From: JAGWRA01 sp035534615
Lineage (GTDB): Bacteria > Acidobacteriota > Vicinamibacteria > Vicinamibacterales > CAVVIG01
Assembly (NCBI GenBank): GCA_035534615.1
Contig: DATLRO010000070.1
Span: 3,095 to 67,094, forward strand
Reading direction: 5' to 3'
Length of the DNA stretch: 64,000 nucleotides
Shown here: positions 1-8,373 of the stretch, in pieces
Layout of the letters: every line of letters starts with the position of its first letter
Position numbering within the stretch: the first letter of the stretch is position 1
Made by a program: the position numbers and the translations under genes
The notes under the pieces: model-generated
Told to the model about the DNA's origin: nothing
Databases searched by the model: none
The model's input: the letters and a program-made list of their open reading frames with translations, nothing else

Positions 1-1
1 C

Positions 2-43
2 AGCGGCGCGCGGATCGGCGACGGGCAGCCGCTGACCGCCTGA
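2..43 (+). CDS. C-terminal end of a gene cut by the window edge
   Basis: An open frame enters from the left edge and stops at TGA 41-43, giving a tail that reads SGARIGDGQPLTA. The fragment is too short for a family assignment; the RIGDG string resembles C-termini of fold-type IV aminotransferases, but that is only a weak resemblance. The strong palindrome at 71-98 begins 28 bases after the stop, which supports this being a real gene end. Confidence 0.35.
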   Translation, partial: SGARIGDGQPLTA

Positions 44-70
44 CGGGCGCGGCCGGGATGGATGCCGACA

Positions 71-98
71 GGGGAACCGGACGCGCGTCCGGTTCCCC
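71..98. terminator. Perfect 28-bp palindrome, probable bidirectional terminator
   Basis: Two 14-base arms (GGGGAACCGGACGC and its exact complement) abut without a spacer, so a stem of about 12 bp with a 4-base loop can form. It lies between the plus-strand gene ending at 43 and the minus-strand peptidase ending at 107. On the plus strand the stem is followed by a short T-rich run. Position between convergent stops and stem strength support transcription termination on both strands. Confidence 0.75.
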
Positions 99-106
99 TG
101 TGTCGT

Positions 107-2887
107 TTACTGCGGGTGGGCGGTCGGCTCGGCCGCGGTCGCCGGCGCGACCTTCAGGTCGTCGTAATTCATCAGCGCGTTGAAGACCATGTTGTATTCG
201 CCGAAGGTCTCCCAGCGGTACACCGGGTTGGTCGCGTAGAGCAGCACCTGGCCCTTGCCGACCGGGACTTCGACGATCGCCGGGTTGTCGTGAAGCTGGT
301 TCGCCCCCCGCATCAGGCCGCTCATCACCGACTTCTCCCCGCCCGGGAACTGCATCAGCACCTCCGACTTCTCGTCGGTGAGCGGCAGCCGCAGCAGCGG
401 GCCGTTCGCCCACCGGACCGGCACCGTCGTGTGCGTGTAGCCGTAGAAGATCGGGCTCCCGGGATGCAGGATGTCGGCCTGGACGATCGGGCCGGGCGCG
501 TAGAAGCCCGGGCCGGTGTGGCCGGCGTTGATCTCGCGCGTGATGCCGAAGTCGGGCGGAAACGCGCTCGCGACCCCCATCGTGATCAGCACCCCGCCCT
601 GCTCGACGAACTTGCGGAACTCCTCGGCGCCCGGCAGCCCCATGCCGCCGGTGATGTCGGGCGACGAGCCATACATCCCCAGGCTCTTGAACTGCGGGGA
701 CGGCTCGTAGTCGATCGGCTTGCCGACCGGGGGAATGCCGAAGACGAGTCCCTTGCTGGTCCGCCCCTGATCGGGCACGACGATGACGTCGTACTGGCTG
801 CGCAGGTTGCCGGCCCGGGCCCGCTCCTTGTAGATGAGGTCGTACGGCACGTGGAACTGGTCGAACGCGTACCGCACCCAGCCGACGTTCTGCGTGCTGT
901 TCCAGGTGCTGTAGATCGCGATGCGCGGCAGGTCGAGATCGTGCGTCTTCACGGCGGGCGCCGTGGTGAGGGCGGCGCCGGTCAGCCCGAGCTCGTCGAC
1001 CGCTTCGCGGATCCGGGGGCCGACGTTCCCGCCCTGCTGGCTGGCGGGGATGATGAACGAGCCGGCCGGGAAGTCGAGGCCGGCCGCCTTGAAGTCCGCG
1101 TCGGCCGCCTCGACCTTCAGGTCCTTCAGCCGGTAGCGCAGCGTGATCATGTCGTTCGAGCCGTAGTGCGCGACCGCGAAGGCGACGGCCCCCGCGTCGG
1201 CCCCCTTCACCGAGCCCGGAATCCGGTAGTCGGTGACCGGCGTCACGGCGGCGTCGAGGATCGCCTTGTCGTCGACCGCCCGGACCTCGGCCTGGTTCAT
1301 CAGGCCCATCGTCCAGGCCGAGTCGTCGTACGTGTTCAGCTTCGGATCGGGGTAGTCCTGCCGCTCGAGCAGCGTCCTGGCGAGCCGGCCGTACGGCTGA
1401 TCCAGCTTGACGATGAAGGAGCCGGCCGGGAACGTGGCCTCCTTGACCTTCACTTCCCCGGTGGCGCGGCCGATCTCGATCCCCTGCCGGAGGAGCAGCT
1501 GGACGATCAGCGAGACGCGCGTCATGTCGCGCTGGCCGGACGGAATGACGTACCCGTACGGCGCCTTCGTCAGGCCGTCGTTCACGGAATCCAGGCTCTT
1601 CTTGTAGAAGTCCTCGAGGATGATCTTCGGGAAGGCGGACGTCAGCTGGAGGGCCGTAAGGACGCCGGTTTCCATGTAGTTCGTGTTGTCGCGCATCGAC
1701 CACAGGACTTCTTTGTACGGCGGCCACGGGCGGTACCATTCGCGCTTCGTCTGGTCGCCGCCGAAGCCGGGCCGGCCGATGTGCCGCAGCATCGTGTTGG
1801 CGCCGCCGTTGCCGAACGTCTCGTACATCCGGATCATGCCGTTGTGGTTCGACGCCATGAACGCCAGATAGCCGGGCGACCACATGTCGACGAAGTCGTG
1901 GTCCCACACGCCCGGCATCCCGTACTTCGCCATCTGCGTCAGCTCGAAGTTCGAGAACCACGGCAGCTCGCCGTAGAGAATCGGATCCAGCGACGGGTTC
2001 TGCGGCGCCTGGCCGCTGAACGTGTACATGAACGGCTCCGATTCGTGCAGGTCGTGCATGATCGGCGGGTGCCACTGCAGGTACCACTTCAGCAGGTTCC
2101 GCATCGTCACCTGCGAGTAGTTGATGTCGCGGTTGTTGTCGTGCAGGATGTACTTGCCCCAGTACGGCACGCCCGGCAGGCGGTCGTCCTCGCTCGTCTG
2201 GTTGATCAGATGGTGATAGTACCAGTCGACGTAGCGGTCCCGGCCGTCCGGCTCGGCGACCGGCGTGATCGACACGATGACGTTGCTCCGGATCTGGCGG
2301 ATGAGCGGGGAGTCCTCGGTCGCCAGCCGGTACGCCAGCTCCATCAGCATCTCCGGCGGCCCCGTCTCGGAGCTGTGCAGCCCGCCCATGATGTGATAGA
2401 TCGGCTTGGCCTTCTCGATGACGGCGCGCGCTTCGAGCGGCGTCAGGTGACGGGGATCGGCCAGCTGCGCCAGATCCTGCTTGTACTCATCGAGGTGCCG
2501 GATCGTGTCGGCCGAGGCGACGAACACCACCACCTGCTCGCGGCCTTCGTCAGTCTTGCCGATGTCGATCACCTTCACCCGCGGACTCCTGGCCGCCAGC
2601 GCGCGGTAGTAGCCGACCGCCTGCTCGTAGTACGTCAGCTTCTTCGGCGCGCCGATGTAGTAGCCCAGGACGTCCTTCGGCGTCGGGATGCCGGCCACCA
2701 GCGGCAGGTGGTCGACGAGCGGGCTGATGAACTCGGGGCGGGTGGTCCACTGTTTGACCAGCCGGGCGAACTCGGGATCTTCCTGCTGCGCGGGGTGCGC
2801 CTCCTGAGCGATGATGCCGGTGCCCAGACAGAGGGCGACCCCCAGGAGCAGGCCGAAGCGCCGGAGACCGAATCGGAACCAGTGCAT
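107..2887 (-). CDS. Exported M14-family zinc metallocarboxypeptidase
   Basis: The 926-residue product starts with a signal peptide (basic FRFGLRR, then a Leu/Val-rich core ending near Ala-Gln 28). The M14 zinc-binding motif is readable as GLHSSETG near residue 171, with His and Glu three apart, then NNRD near 252 and MHDLHES near 280, which matches the Arg and third metal-ligand region. After the roughly 350-residue peptidase part there is a long C-terminal region with Rossmann-like or ThuA/GATase-like stretches, as in large M14 proteins of Acidobacteriota. The role is probably extracytoplasmic peptide or peptidoglycan-peptide hydrolysis; substrate unknown. The ATG at 2887 was chosen over GTG 2893 because AAGGAG lies 8 bases before it. 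Divergent from the DGQHR gene. Confidence 0.85.
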   Translation of the reverse strand: MHWFRFGLRRFGLLLGVALCLGTGIIAQEAHPAQQEDPEFARLVKQWTTRPEFISPLVDHLPLVAGIPTPKDVLGYYIGAPKKLTYYEQAVGYYRALAARSPRVKVIDIGKTDEGREQVVVFVASADTIRHLDEYKQDLAQLADPRHLTPLEARAVIEKAKPIYHIMGGLHSSETGPPEMLMELAYRLATEDSPLIRQIRSNVIVSITPVAEPDGRDRYVDWYYHHLINQTSEDDRLPGVPYWGKYILHDNNRDINYSQVTMRNLLKWYLQWHPPIMHDLHESEPFMYTFSGQAPQNPSLDPILYGELPWFSNFELTQMAKYGMPGVWDHDFVDMWSPGYLAFMASNHNGMIRMYETFGNGGANTMLRHIGRPGFGGDQTKREWYRPWPPYKEVLWSMRDNTNYMETGVLTALQLTSAFPKIILEDFYKKSLDSVNDGLTKAPYGYVIPSGQRDMTRVSLIVQLLLRQGIEIGRATGEVKVKEATFPAGSFIVKLDQPYGRLARTLLERQDYPDPKLNTYDDSAWTMGLMNQAEVRAVDDKAILDAAVTPVTDYRIPGSVKGADAGAVAFAVAHYGSNDMITLRYRLKDLKVEAADADFKAAGLDFPAGSFIIPASQQGGNVGPRIREAVDELGLTGAALTTAPAVKTHDLDLPRIAIYSTWNSTQNVGWVRYAFDQFHVPYDLIYKERARAGNLRSQYDVIVVPDQGRTSKGLVFGIPPVGKPIDYEPSPQFKSLGMYGSSPDITGGMGLPGAEEFRKFVEQGGVLITMGVASAFPPDFGITREINAGHTGPGFYAPGPIVQADILHPGSPIFYGYTHTTVPVRWANGPLLRLPLTDEKSEVLMQFPGGEKSVMSGLMRGANQLHDNPAIVEVPVGKGQVLLYATNPVYRWETFGEYNMVFNALMNYDDLKVAPATAAEPTAHPQ

Positions 2888-2974
2888 GACCACAACTCCT
2901 TATCCTGCTGCGAGATCGAGGAATCTACGGCGATGCGGGGCCTTCGGCAGGAGCGGCAAACGGCTGAAAAGGCC

Positions 2975-3004
2975 TTGAGATGCGCGCCGGCCGGCCGGTA
3001 GAAT
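2975..3004 (+). promoter_or_regulatory. Putative sigma-70 promoter of the DGQHR gene
   Basis: TTGAGA at 2975-2980 and TAGAAT at 2999-3004 are separated by 18 bases. The predicted start of transcription is near 3011, about 50 bases before the ATG at 3060. Confidence 0.45.
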
Positions 3005-3059
3005 TCGCCTCTTTGGGCCTGTCGGCGGGCGTCCGTCCCCGGATCGTCGGTTGCCACCT

Positions 3060-4196
3060 ATGATTAATGTTGCCGCTATCCGTATGCAGCAGTTCGGGGT
3101 GCAATTCTATCAGGCTTCCCTGACGGCCAGTGACATCGACAAGCTGGTTCGCTTCGAGGTTCTGAGCTACGGCGAGCACCAGCCGGCCGGCGTGCGGGGC
3201 GGACCACGGCGCGGCACGCCGTCGAAGGTGAACTGGGATCTGCTCGAGCGGCGGATCGCGTCGAGCGAGAAGGCCTATCAGCGGCACATCATCCGCCGGA
3301 AGATCGAGGAGCTGGTGCAGTATTACGAGCAGTGCCGCCAGGCGCGCGACCTTCCCTCGATTCCGGGCGCGGTGATCATCTCCTGCGACGAGAAGCTGGC
3401 GTTCCAGCCGGCCGACGGCGACGGGCGCGTCGGCCTGCTGAAGGTGCCGGAGCGGGAAGGGATTCTGCGGGCGATCGACGGCCAGCACCGGCTGCTCGCG
3501 CTGCACGCGGACATCGCGCGGTTCGCCGGCGAGGAATTCACGGTGCCGGCGATCATTTTCGACCGGCTGCCGGACGACCACATCGTGCAGATGTTCGTCA
3601 CGATCAACGCGAAGCACACGCGGCTGAACGCGTCCCACCTGGTCAGCCTGTCGGGCCGGCAGCTGTACCAGGACGAGAACCTGGCGCTGGCGCACGACAT
3701 CGTGCGCGCGCTGAACGACCGGGACGATTCGGCGCTGCACGGGGAAATCAAGCTGCTCGGCGTGGGCCGCGGCCGCGTGGCGCAGGCGCCGCTGGCGCAG
3801 GAGCTCAAGAAGCTGTTCGCCGAAGGGCCGTTCGCCACCGGCCGCCAGGCGGAGGCGCTCCGCGAGGACGCGAAGAAGTTCTTCGTCAACTATTTCAAGC
3901 AGATCGCCCTCGTCTTCGGCGCCGCCTGGAACGGACGGAAGTACAGCATCCGGACGTCGACCGCCCTGCGCGCCTTCATCCGGGTCGCCCCCGACGTTAT
4001 CCGCCGGCTGGATCAGGAGCACGCCGACCGGGCCGACTTCCGCGCCATCGGCCGGGTCATCGCCCCCTGGGGACGACGGATCGGCGACCTGCGGTTCGAG
4101 ACCGACGGCGCGTGGAAGCACGGCGGCACCACCGTCGAATCGCTCGCGCGGGAGCTCCGGCTCGCGCTGCAGTATCCCGAGGGGGCGGCGGTCTGA
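3060..4196 (+). CDS. Orphan DGQHR-domain protein (DndB-like superfamily)
   Basis: The 378-residue protein carries the name-giving motif AIDGQHRLLAL at about residues 138-148, preceded by the N-terminal FYQASLTASDID block typical of the family and followed by a FVTINAKHTRLN stretch. DGQHR proteins include DndB, which regulates DNA phosphorothioation systems, and stand-alone relatives in defence or mobile contexts. No dnd, restriction or tRNA-modification partner is adjacent here: the neighbours are a peptidase and dTDP-rhamnose genes. ATG 3060 is preferred to TTG 3051 because it is the stronger codon; no clear Shine-Dalgarno is seen for either. The family call is firm and the function open. 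Confidence 0.8.
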   Translation: MINVAAIRMQQFGVQFYQASLTASDIDKLVRFEVLSYGEHQPAGVRGGPRRGTPSKVNWDLLERRIASSEKAYQRHIIRRKIEELVQYYEQCRQARDLPSIPGAVIISCDEKLAFQPADGDGRVGLLKVPEREGILRAIDGQHRLLALHADIARFAGEEFTVPAIIFDRLPDDHIVQMFVTINAKHTRLNASHLVSLSGRQLYQDENLALAHDIVRALNDRDDSALHGEIKLLGVGRGRVAQAPLAQELKKLFAEGPFATGRQAEALREDAKKFFVNYFKQIALVFGAAWNGRKYSIRTSTALRAFIRVAPDVIRRLDQEHADRADFRAIGRVIAPWGRRIGDLRFETDGAWKHGGTTVESLARELRLALQYPEGAAV

Positions 4197-4302
4197 ACGC
4201 CGGCGGCTGCCCGCGCGCCGCTTCACCCGCGCCCCCCTGCCCGATCGCCATGTCCCCGCACCCGTCGGCCCGCCCGATCCGTGTCAGGCGCAGAGAGGTT
4301 CG

Positions 4303-5178
4303 ATGAAAGGCATCATTCTGGCCGGCGGCACCGGCTCACGGCTGCATCCGCTCACGCGGGCGGTCAGCAAGCAGCTCGTGCCGGTCTACAGCAAGCCGAT
4401 GATCTATTACCCGCTGTCGACGCTCATGCTGGCCGGCGTCCGGGACATCCTCGTCATCACGACGCCGCACGAGCAGGAAGGCTTCCGCCGGCTGCTCGGG
4501 ACCGGAGCCGAGCTCGGCCTGTCGATCGAGTACGCGACGCAGGCGAAGCCCGAGGGGATCGCGCAGGCGTTTCTCGTCGGGCGCGAGTTCATCGCCGGCG
4601 ACCGCGTGGCGCTCGCCCTCGGCGACAACATCTTCTATGGCGCCGGCCTCGCCGACTACCTGCACCGCGCCGTCGCCCGCACGCAGGGCGCGACCGTGTT
4701 CGGCTACCAGGTGCGCGATCCCCAGCGCTATGGCGTGGTCGAGTTCGACGAGCGCGGGCGGGCCGTCAGCCTGGAAGAGAAGCCGGACCGCCCGCGGTCG
4801 TCCTTTGCCGTCACGGGGCTCTACTTCTTCGACCGCGACATCGTCGACATCGCCGCGCACCTGGTGCCGTCGGCCCGCGGCGAGCTCGAGATCACGGACG
4901 TGAACCTCGAATACCTGCAGCGGGGGACGCTGCACGTCGAGCAGCTGGGCCGCGGCATCGCCTGGCTCGACACCGGCACCCACGAATCGCTGCTCCAGGC
5001 GGCCAATTTCATCCAGGCCATCGAGGAGCGGCAGGGCCTGATGGTCGCCTGTGTCGAGGAAATCGCCTTCCGGCTCGGCTACATCGGCGCCGACGAGCTC
5101 CGGCGCCTGGGCGAGGCGATGGGGGCGAGCACCTACGGCGAGTACCTGCTCCGCATCGTCCGTCACGAGATCGGCTGA
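4303..5178 (+). CDS. rmlA: Glucose-1-phosphate thymidylyltransferase RmlA
   Basis: Transfers dTMP from dTTP to glucose-1-phosphate, the first step of dTDP-L-rhamnose synthesis. The 291-residue length is standard. The N-terminal nucleotide-binding loop reads MKGIILAGGTGSRLHPLT, followed by KQLVPVYSKPMIYYPLS, then LGDNIFYG with the metal-binding Asp, EEKPDRP, and the C-terminal AWLDTGTHESL. AGAGAGG lies about 5 bases before the ATG. It overlaps rmlC by one base (TGATG), so the two are translationally coupled. rmlB and rmlD are not in the window, so the pathway is completed elsewhere. Confidence 0.95.
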   Translation: MKGIILAGGTGSRLHPLTRAVSKQLVPVYSKPMIYYPLSTLMLAGVRDILVITTPHEQEGFRRLLGTGAELGLSIEYATQAKPEGIAQAFLVGREFIAGDRVALALGDNIFYGAGLADYLHRAVARTQGATVFGYQVRDPQRYGVVEFDERGRAVSLEEKPDRPRSSFAVTGLYFFDRDIVDIAAHLVPSARGELEITDVNLEYLQRGTLHVEQLGRGIAWLDTGTHESLLQAANFIQAIEERQGLMVACVEEIAFRLGYIGADELRRLGEAMGASTYGEYLLRIVRHEIG

Positions 5179-5738
5179 TGCGGTTTCTGCCCAGCGAGCT
5201 GCCCGGCGTGATCATCGTCGAGCCCGACGTGCATCGCGATCCCCGGGGGCACTTCGTCGAGACCTACCAGGCGCAGCGGTACGCGGAGGCGGGCATCCCG
5301 GGCCCGTTCGTGCAGGACAATCAGTCGCGGTCGGCGCGCCGCACGCTGCGCGGGCTGCACCTGCAGATCAGGCACCCCCAGGGCAAGCTCGTCCGCGTGG
5401 TGACCGGGACGATCTTCGACGTCGCGGTCGACGTCCGCCGGGGATCGCCGACGTTCGGCCGGTGGGCCGGCGTGACGCTGTCGGGCGAGGATTTCCGCCA
5501 GGTGTACGTCCCGGTCGGATTCGCCCACGGGTTCTGCGTGACGAGCGACGAGGCGATCATCGAGTACAAGTGCACGGACGTCTACGACCGGCCCGGCGAG
5601 ATCGGCCTGCGATGGAACGAGCCGGCGTTCGGGATCGCCTGGCCGATCGCCGAGCCGCTCCTGTCGGGGCGTGACCAGGGCCATCCGCCGCTGGCCGCCC
5701 TGATGGCGCAGCTGCCGGTATGGAATGATCCGGCGTAG
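5178..5738 (+). CDS. rmlC: dTDP-4-dehydrorhamnose 3,5-epimerase RmlC
   Basis: A cupin-fold enzyme that epimerises C3 and C5 of dTDP-4-keto-6-deoxyglucose. At 186 residues it is the usual length. Visible family motifs are DPRGHFVETY, QDNQSRS, the catalytic-His segment TLRGLHLQ, then QGKLVRVVTGTIFDVAVD, and YVPVGFAHGFCV. The start is fixed by the TGATG overlap with rmlA. The product feeds dTDP-rhamnose for surface polysaccharide. Confidence 0.95.
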   Translation: MRFLPSELPGVIIVEPDVHRDPRGHFVETYQAQRYAEAGIPGPFVQDNQSRSARRTLRGLHLQIRHPQGKLVRVVTGTIFDVAVDVRRGSPTFGRWAGVTLSGEDFRQVYVPVGFAHGFCVTSDEAIIEYKCTDVYDRPGEIGLRWNEPAFGIAWPIAEPLLSGRDQGHPPLAALMAQLPVWNDPA

Positions 5739-5790
5739 CGCCGGGCGTCAGCTCGGCCTGGGCCCTGAGCCCGAGCCCCGAGCCACCACC

Positions 5791-6552
5791 ATGCGTATTG
5801 ACCTCAATTCCGACATGGGCGAATCGTTCGGCGTCTACACGCTCGGCCACGACGCCGGCCTGATGCGGAGCATCACCTCGGCGAACGTGGCGTGCGGGTT
5901 TCACGCCGGCGATCCGTCGGTCATGCGCCGGACCGTCCGGCTGGCACGCGAGGCCGGCGTCGCCGTCGGCGCGCATCCCGGCTTTCCCGATCTCGTCGGG
6001 TTCGGCCGGCGCGATCTCGGCGTGACGCCGCAGGAGGCCGAGGATTTCATCGTCTATCAGATCGGCGCCCTGGCCGCCGTGGCGGCCGCCGAGGGGCTGC
6101 GGCTGCAGCACGTCAAGCCGCACGGCGCGCTGTTCAACATGGCGGTCCGCGACGCCTCCCTCGCCGGCGCGATCGCCCGCGCGGTCGCCGCGGTCGACCG
6201 GTCGCTGATCCTGTTCGGCCTGCCGGGCTCCGAAATCCTCGCGGCCGGACGCCGGGAAGGGCTGCGGGTCGCCGCCGAGGTGTTCGCCGACCGGGCGTAT
6301 GAGCCGGACGGATCGCTGGCGTCGCGACGCAAGCCGGGGGCCGTGATCCACGACCCGGAGGCGGTCGTCGCCCGCGCGGTCCGGATGGTGACCGACCGCA
6401 CCGTCGTGGCGATTGACGGCTCGGTGGTCGCGGTGGAGGCCGACACGATCTGCGTTCACGGCGACACTCCCGGATCCGACGGGCTGGCGGCGCGGCTCCG
6501 GGCCGGGCTCGCCGCGGCCGGTGTGACGGTGCAGGCGATTGGAGCGGCCTGA
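5791..6552 (+). CDS. pxpA: LamB/YcsF family protein, 5-oxoprolinase subunit A-like (PxpA)
   Basis: The 253-residue product has the full family pattern: DLNSDMGESFG at the N-terminus, SANVACGFHAGDP, GAHPGFPDL, then HVKPHGALFN and ICVHGDTP. PxpA works with PxpB and PxpC to open 5-oxoproline with ATP. Neither pxpB nor pxpC is adjacent, so the partner subunits are encoded elsewhere or this is a functionally diverged orphan. The start at ATG 5791 places the conserved MRIDLNSDMGE at the N-terminus; an upstream in-frame extension to 5725 lacks similarity. The next gene, an exported amidase, starts 18 bases after the stop. Confidence 0.88.
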   Translation: MRIDLNSDMGESFGVYTLGHDAGLMRSITSANVACGFHAGDPSVMRRTVRLAREAGVAVGAHPGFPDLVGFGRRDLGVTPQEAEDFIVYQIGALAAVAAAEGLRLQHVKPHGALFNMAVRDASLAGAIARAVAAVDRSLILFGLPGSEILAAGRREGLRVAAEVFADRAYEPDGSLASRRKPGAVIHDPEAVVARAVRMVTDRTVVAIDGSVVAVEADTICVHGDTPGSDGLAARLRAGLAAAGVTVQAIGAA

Positions 6553-6570
6553 ATGGCCAGGAGGCAGACG

Positions 6571-7623
6571 ATGACGCGATGGACCGTCGGCGTGGTGATG
6601 GCCGTGGCGATTCCAGTGGCGGGGCTGGCCGCGGGCCGGCCGCGGGCCCCGCGGCGGCCGGCGTTCTACCGCCTGAACCCGACGCCGGCCACGGTGGCGT
6701 ACGGCTACTACGACGCGGCCACGAAGCCGGTGCTGCGGATCCACTCGGGCGACACGGTCGAGGTCGGCACGCTCATCACCTCGACGCCGGCGCGCCTCGA
6801 GAAGGCGGGCGTGCCGGCCGGCGAGGTCCAGTCGTCCTTGAAGTCGATCGTCGACACGGTGACCGATAAAGGGCCGGGCGGCCACATTCTCACCGGACCG
6901 ATCTATGTCGACGGCGCGGAGCCGGGCGACGTGCTGGAAGTGCAGATCCGGAAAATCCGGCTGGACCTCCCGTACGCGTACAACGCGTTCGGCCCGAAGA
7001 GCGGGTTCCTGCCGGAGGATTTCCACGAATCGCGCATGAAGATCATCCCGCTGGACCGCAAGGCGATGGTCGCCCGCTTCGCGCCGGGAATCGTCATCCC
7101 GCTGCACCCGTTCTTCGGGAGCATCGGCGACGCGCCGCCGCCGTCCGCCGGCCGCGTCAGCAGCAACCCGCCCGGGACGAACGCCGGCAATCTCGACGAC
7201 AAGCACCTGGTCGCCGGGACCACCCCGTACATCCCGGTCCACGCGCCCGGCGCGCTGTTCCAGGTGGGGGACGGCCATGCGGGGCAGGGCGACGGCGAAG
7301 TCGACATCACCGCCATGGAGACCTCGCTCACCGGCACGTTCCGGCTCATCGTCCGCAAGGACATGCACCTGGCGTGGCCGGAGGCGGAGACGCCGACGCG
7401 CATCATCACGATGGGGATGGACAAGGACCTGACGACCGCGACGAAGATCGCCGTGCGGCAGATGATCGACTACCTGGTGACTGAGCGGCACCTGACGCGC
7501 GAGGACGCGTACATGCTGTCCAGCGTCGCGGCCGATCTGTCCATCTCCGAGCTCGTCGACGGCAACGTCAACGTGCAGATGTCGATCCCGAAGGCGATTT
7601 TCACGCACCGCGCCTCGCGCTGA
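6571..7623 (+). CDS. Exported acetamidase/formamidase family protein
   Basis: A 350-residue protein with a signal peptide (MTRWTVGVVMAVAIPVAGLAAG) followed by an acetamidase/formamidase fold. Readable family landmarks are the RIHSGDTVEVGT opening, LTGPIYVDGAEPGDVLEVQI, the IPLHPFFGSIGDAP block, PPGTNAGNLDDKHL, and GDGHAGQGDGEVDITAMET. The substrate is unknown; exported members of this family are common in Acidobacteriota and may hydrolyse amides in the periplasm. AGGAGG at 6559-6564 lies 6 bases before ATG 6571, which decides that start over ATG 6553. The 3' end overlaps ogt on the other strand by 23 bases. Confidence 0.85.
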   Translation: MTRWTVGVVMAVAIPVAGLAAGRPRAPRRPAFYRLNPTPATVAYGYYDAATKPVLRIHSGDTVEVGTLITSTPARLEKAGVPAGEVQSSLKSIVDTVTDKGPGGHILTGPIYVDGAEPGDVLEVQIRKIRLDLPYAYNAFGPKSGFLPEDFHESRMKIIPLDRKAMVARFAPGIVIPLHPFFGSIGDAPPPSAGRVSSNPPGTNAGNLDDKHLVAGTTPYIPVHAPGALFQVGDGHAGQGDGEVDITAMETSLTGTFRLIVRKDMHLAWPEAETPTRIITMGMDKDLTTATKIAVRQMIDYLVTERHLTREDAYMLSSVAADLSISELVDGNVNVQMSIPKAIFTHRASR

Positions 7624-8227
7624 CGCCGCCGGGCGCGTCGCGCCGCCAGCGGCGCTCGTGCTGCAGCAGCCACGCCTTGCGCTCCAGGCCGCCGCCGTAG
7701 TTGACGAGCGAGCCGTTCGATCCGACCGCCCGGTGGCACGGCACGATGATGCTCACCGGGTTCGCGCCGACCGCCGCGCCGACCGCCCGCGCCGCCTGCG
7801 GCGATGCGAGCTGCCTCGCGATGTTCCCATAGGACTGCGTCGACCCGGCCGGAATGGCGAGCAGCGCCTCCCAGACGCGGCGATCGAACGGCGCGCCGCG
7901 CAGGTCCAGCCTCGGCGTTCCCGGCTTCGGTCTGCGGCCCGCGAAATAGGCCTGCAGCCAGCGCGCGGCGGCATCCAGCCAGCGCGAGTCTTCGTCCACG
8001 ATCTCGTGCGGCGGAAACCAGCGCGCCAGCCGCGCGTTCAGCCGCTCCATCCGCTCGGGCTTCCGGAACTCGAGCGCGCAGAGTCCGTGCCGCGACGCGA
8101 GCAGCAGCACGTCGCCGATCGGGGTCGGACAGGTCCCCCGGGCCAGCCGTTCGTGACGCGCCGCCTGCGTGGAATCGGCCCGGCCGGCCGGCCGGGTTGA
8201 CGGCCTGCGCTTCCGCGGAGTACCCAT
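7601..8227 (-). CDS. ogt: Methylated-DNA-[protein]-cysteine S-methyltransferase (Ogt type)
   Basis: A suicide repair enzyme that moves methyl groups from O6-methylguanine to its own Cys. In the 208-residue product the active site IVPCHRAVGSNGSLVNYGGG is complete, preceded by the helix-turn-helix region around the GSTQSYGNIARQL segment (Arg finger region) and followed by KAWLLQHE. The first 25 residues are Arg-rich and outside the fold. Its 3' end overlaps the convergent acetamidase gene by 23 bases. A TATCAT-like -10 sits near 8268-8273 on the minus strand. Confidence 0.92.
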   Translation of the reverse strand: MGTPRKRRPSTRPAGRADSTQAARHERLARGTCPTPIGDVLLLASRHGLCALEFRKPERMERLNARLARWFPPHEIVDEDSRWLDAAARWLQAYFAGRRPKPGTPRLDLRGAPFDRRVWEALLAIPAGSTQSYGNIARQLASPQAARAVGAAVGANPVSIIVPCHRAVGSNGSLVNYGGGLERKAWLLQHERRWRRDAPGGVSARRGA

Positions 8228-8373
8228 GAGCGGTCCCTTCCGTTCGACTGACGCGTGCCGGCCGGCATGATATCAGGGCCAGGGCCGTCACCGCGCCGGG
8301 AAGCACGGGGCGGCCATCGAATCGCCGGTATCGGCCGCCCGCGCGACCGGCCTCCGGCCGGAGTCCGCATCCC

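Noticed and set aside
62..3001. 979-codon plus-strand open frame opposite the M14 peptidase
   Set aside because: It is antisense to a well-supported peptidase with signal peptide and zinc motif; its translation is Arg/Val/His-rich without motifs, as expected of the opposite strand in high-GC DNA.
5178..5738. Single fused rmlA-rmlC protein from the frame 4281-5738
   Set aside because: RmlA is read in a different frame, and the TGATG overlap gives two separate proteins.
5557..7608. 683-codon minus-strand open frame across rmlC, pxpA and the acetamidase
   Set aside because: It spans three real genes on the other strand and has no recognisable motif.
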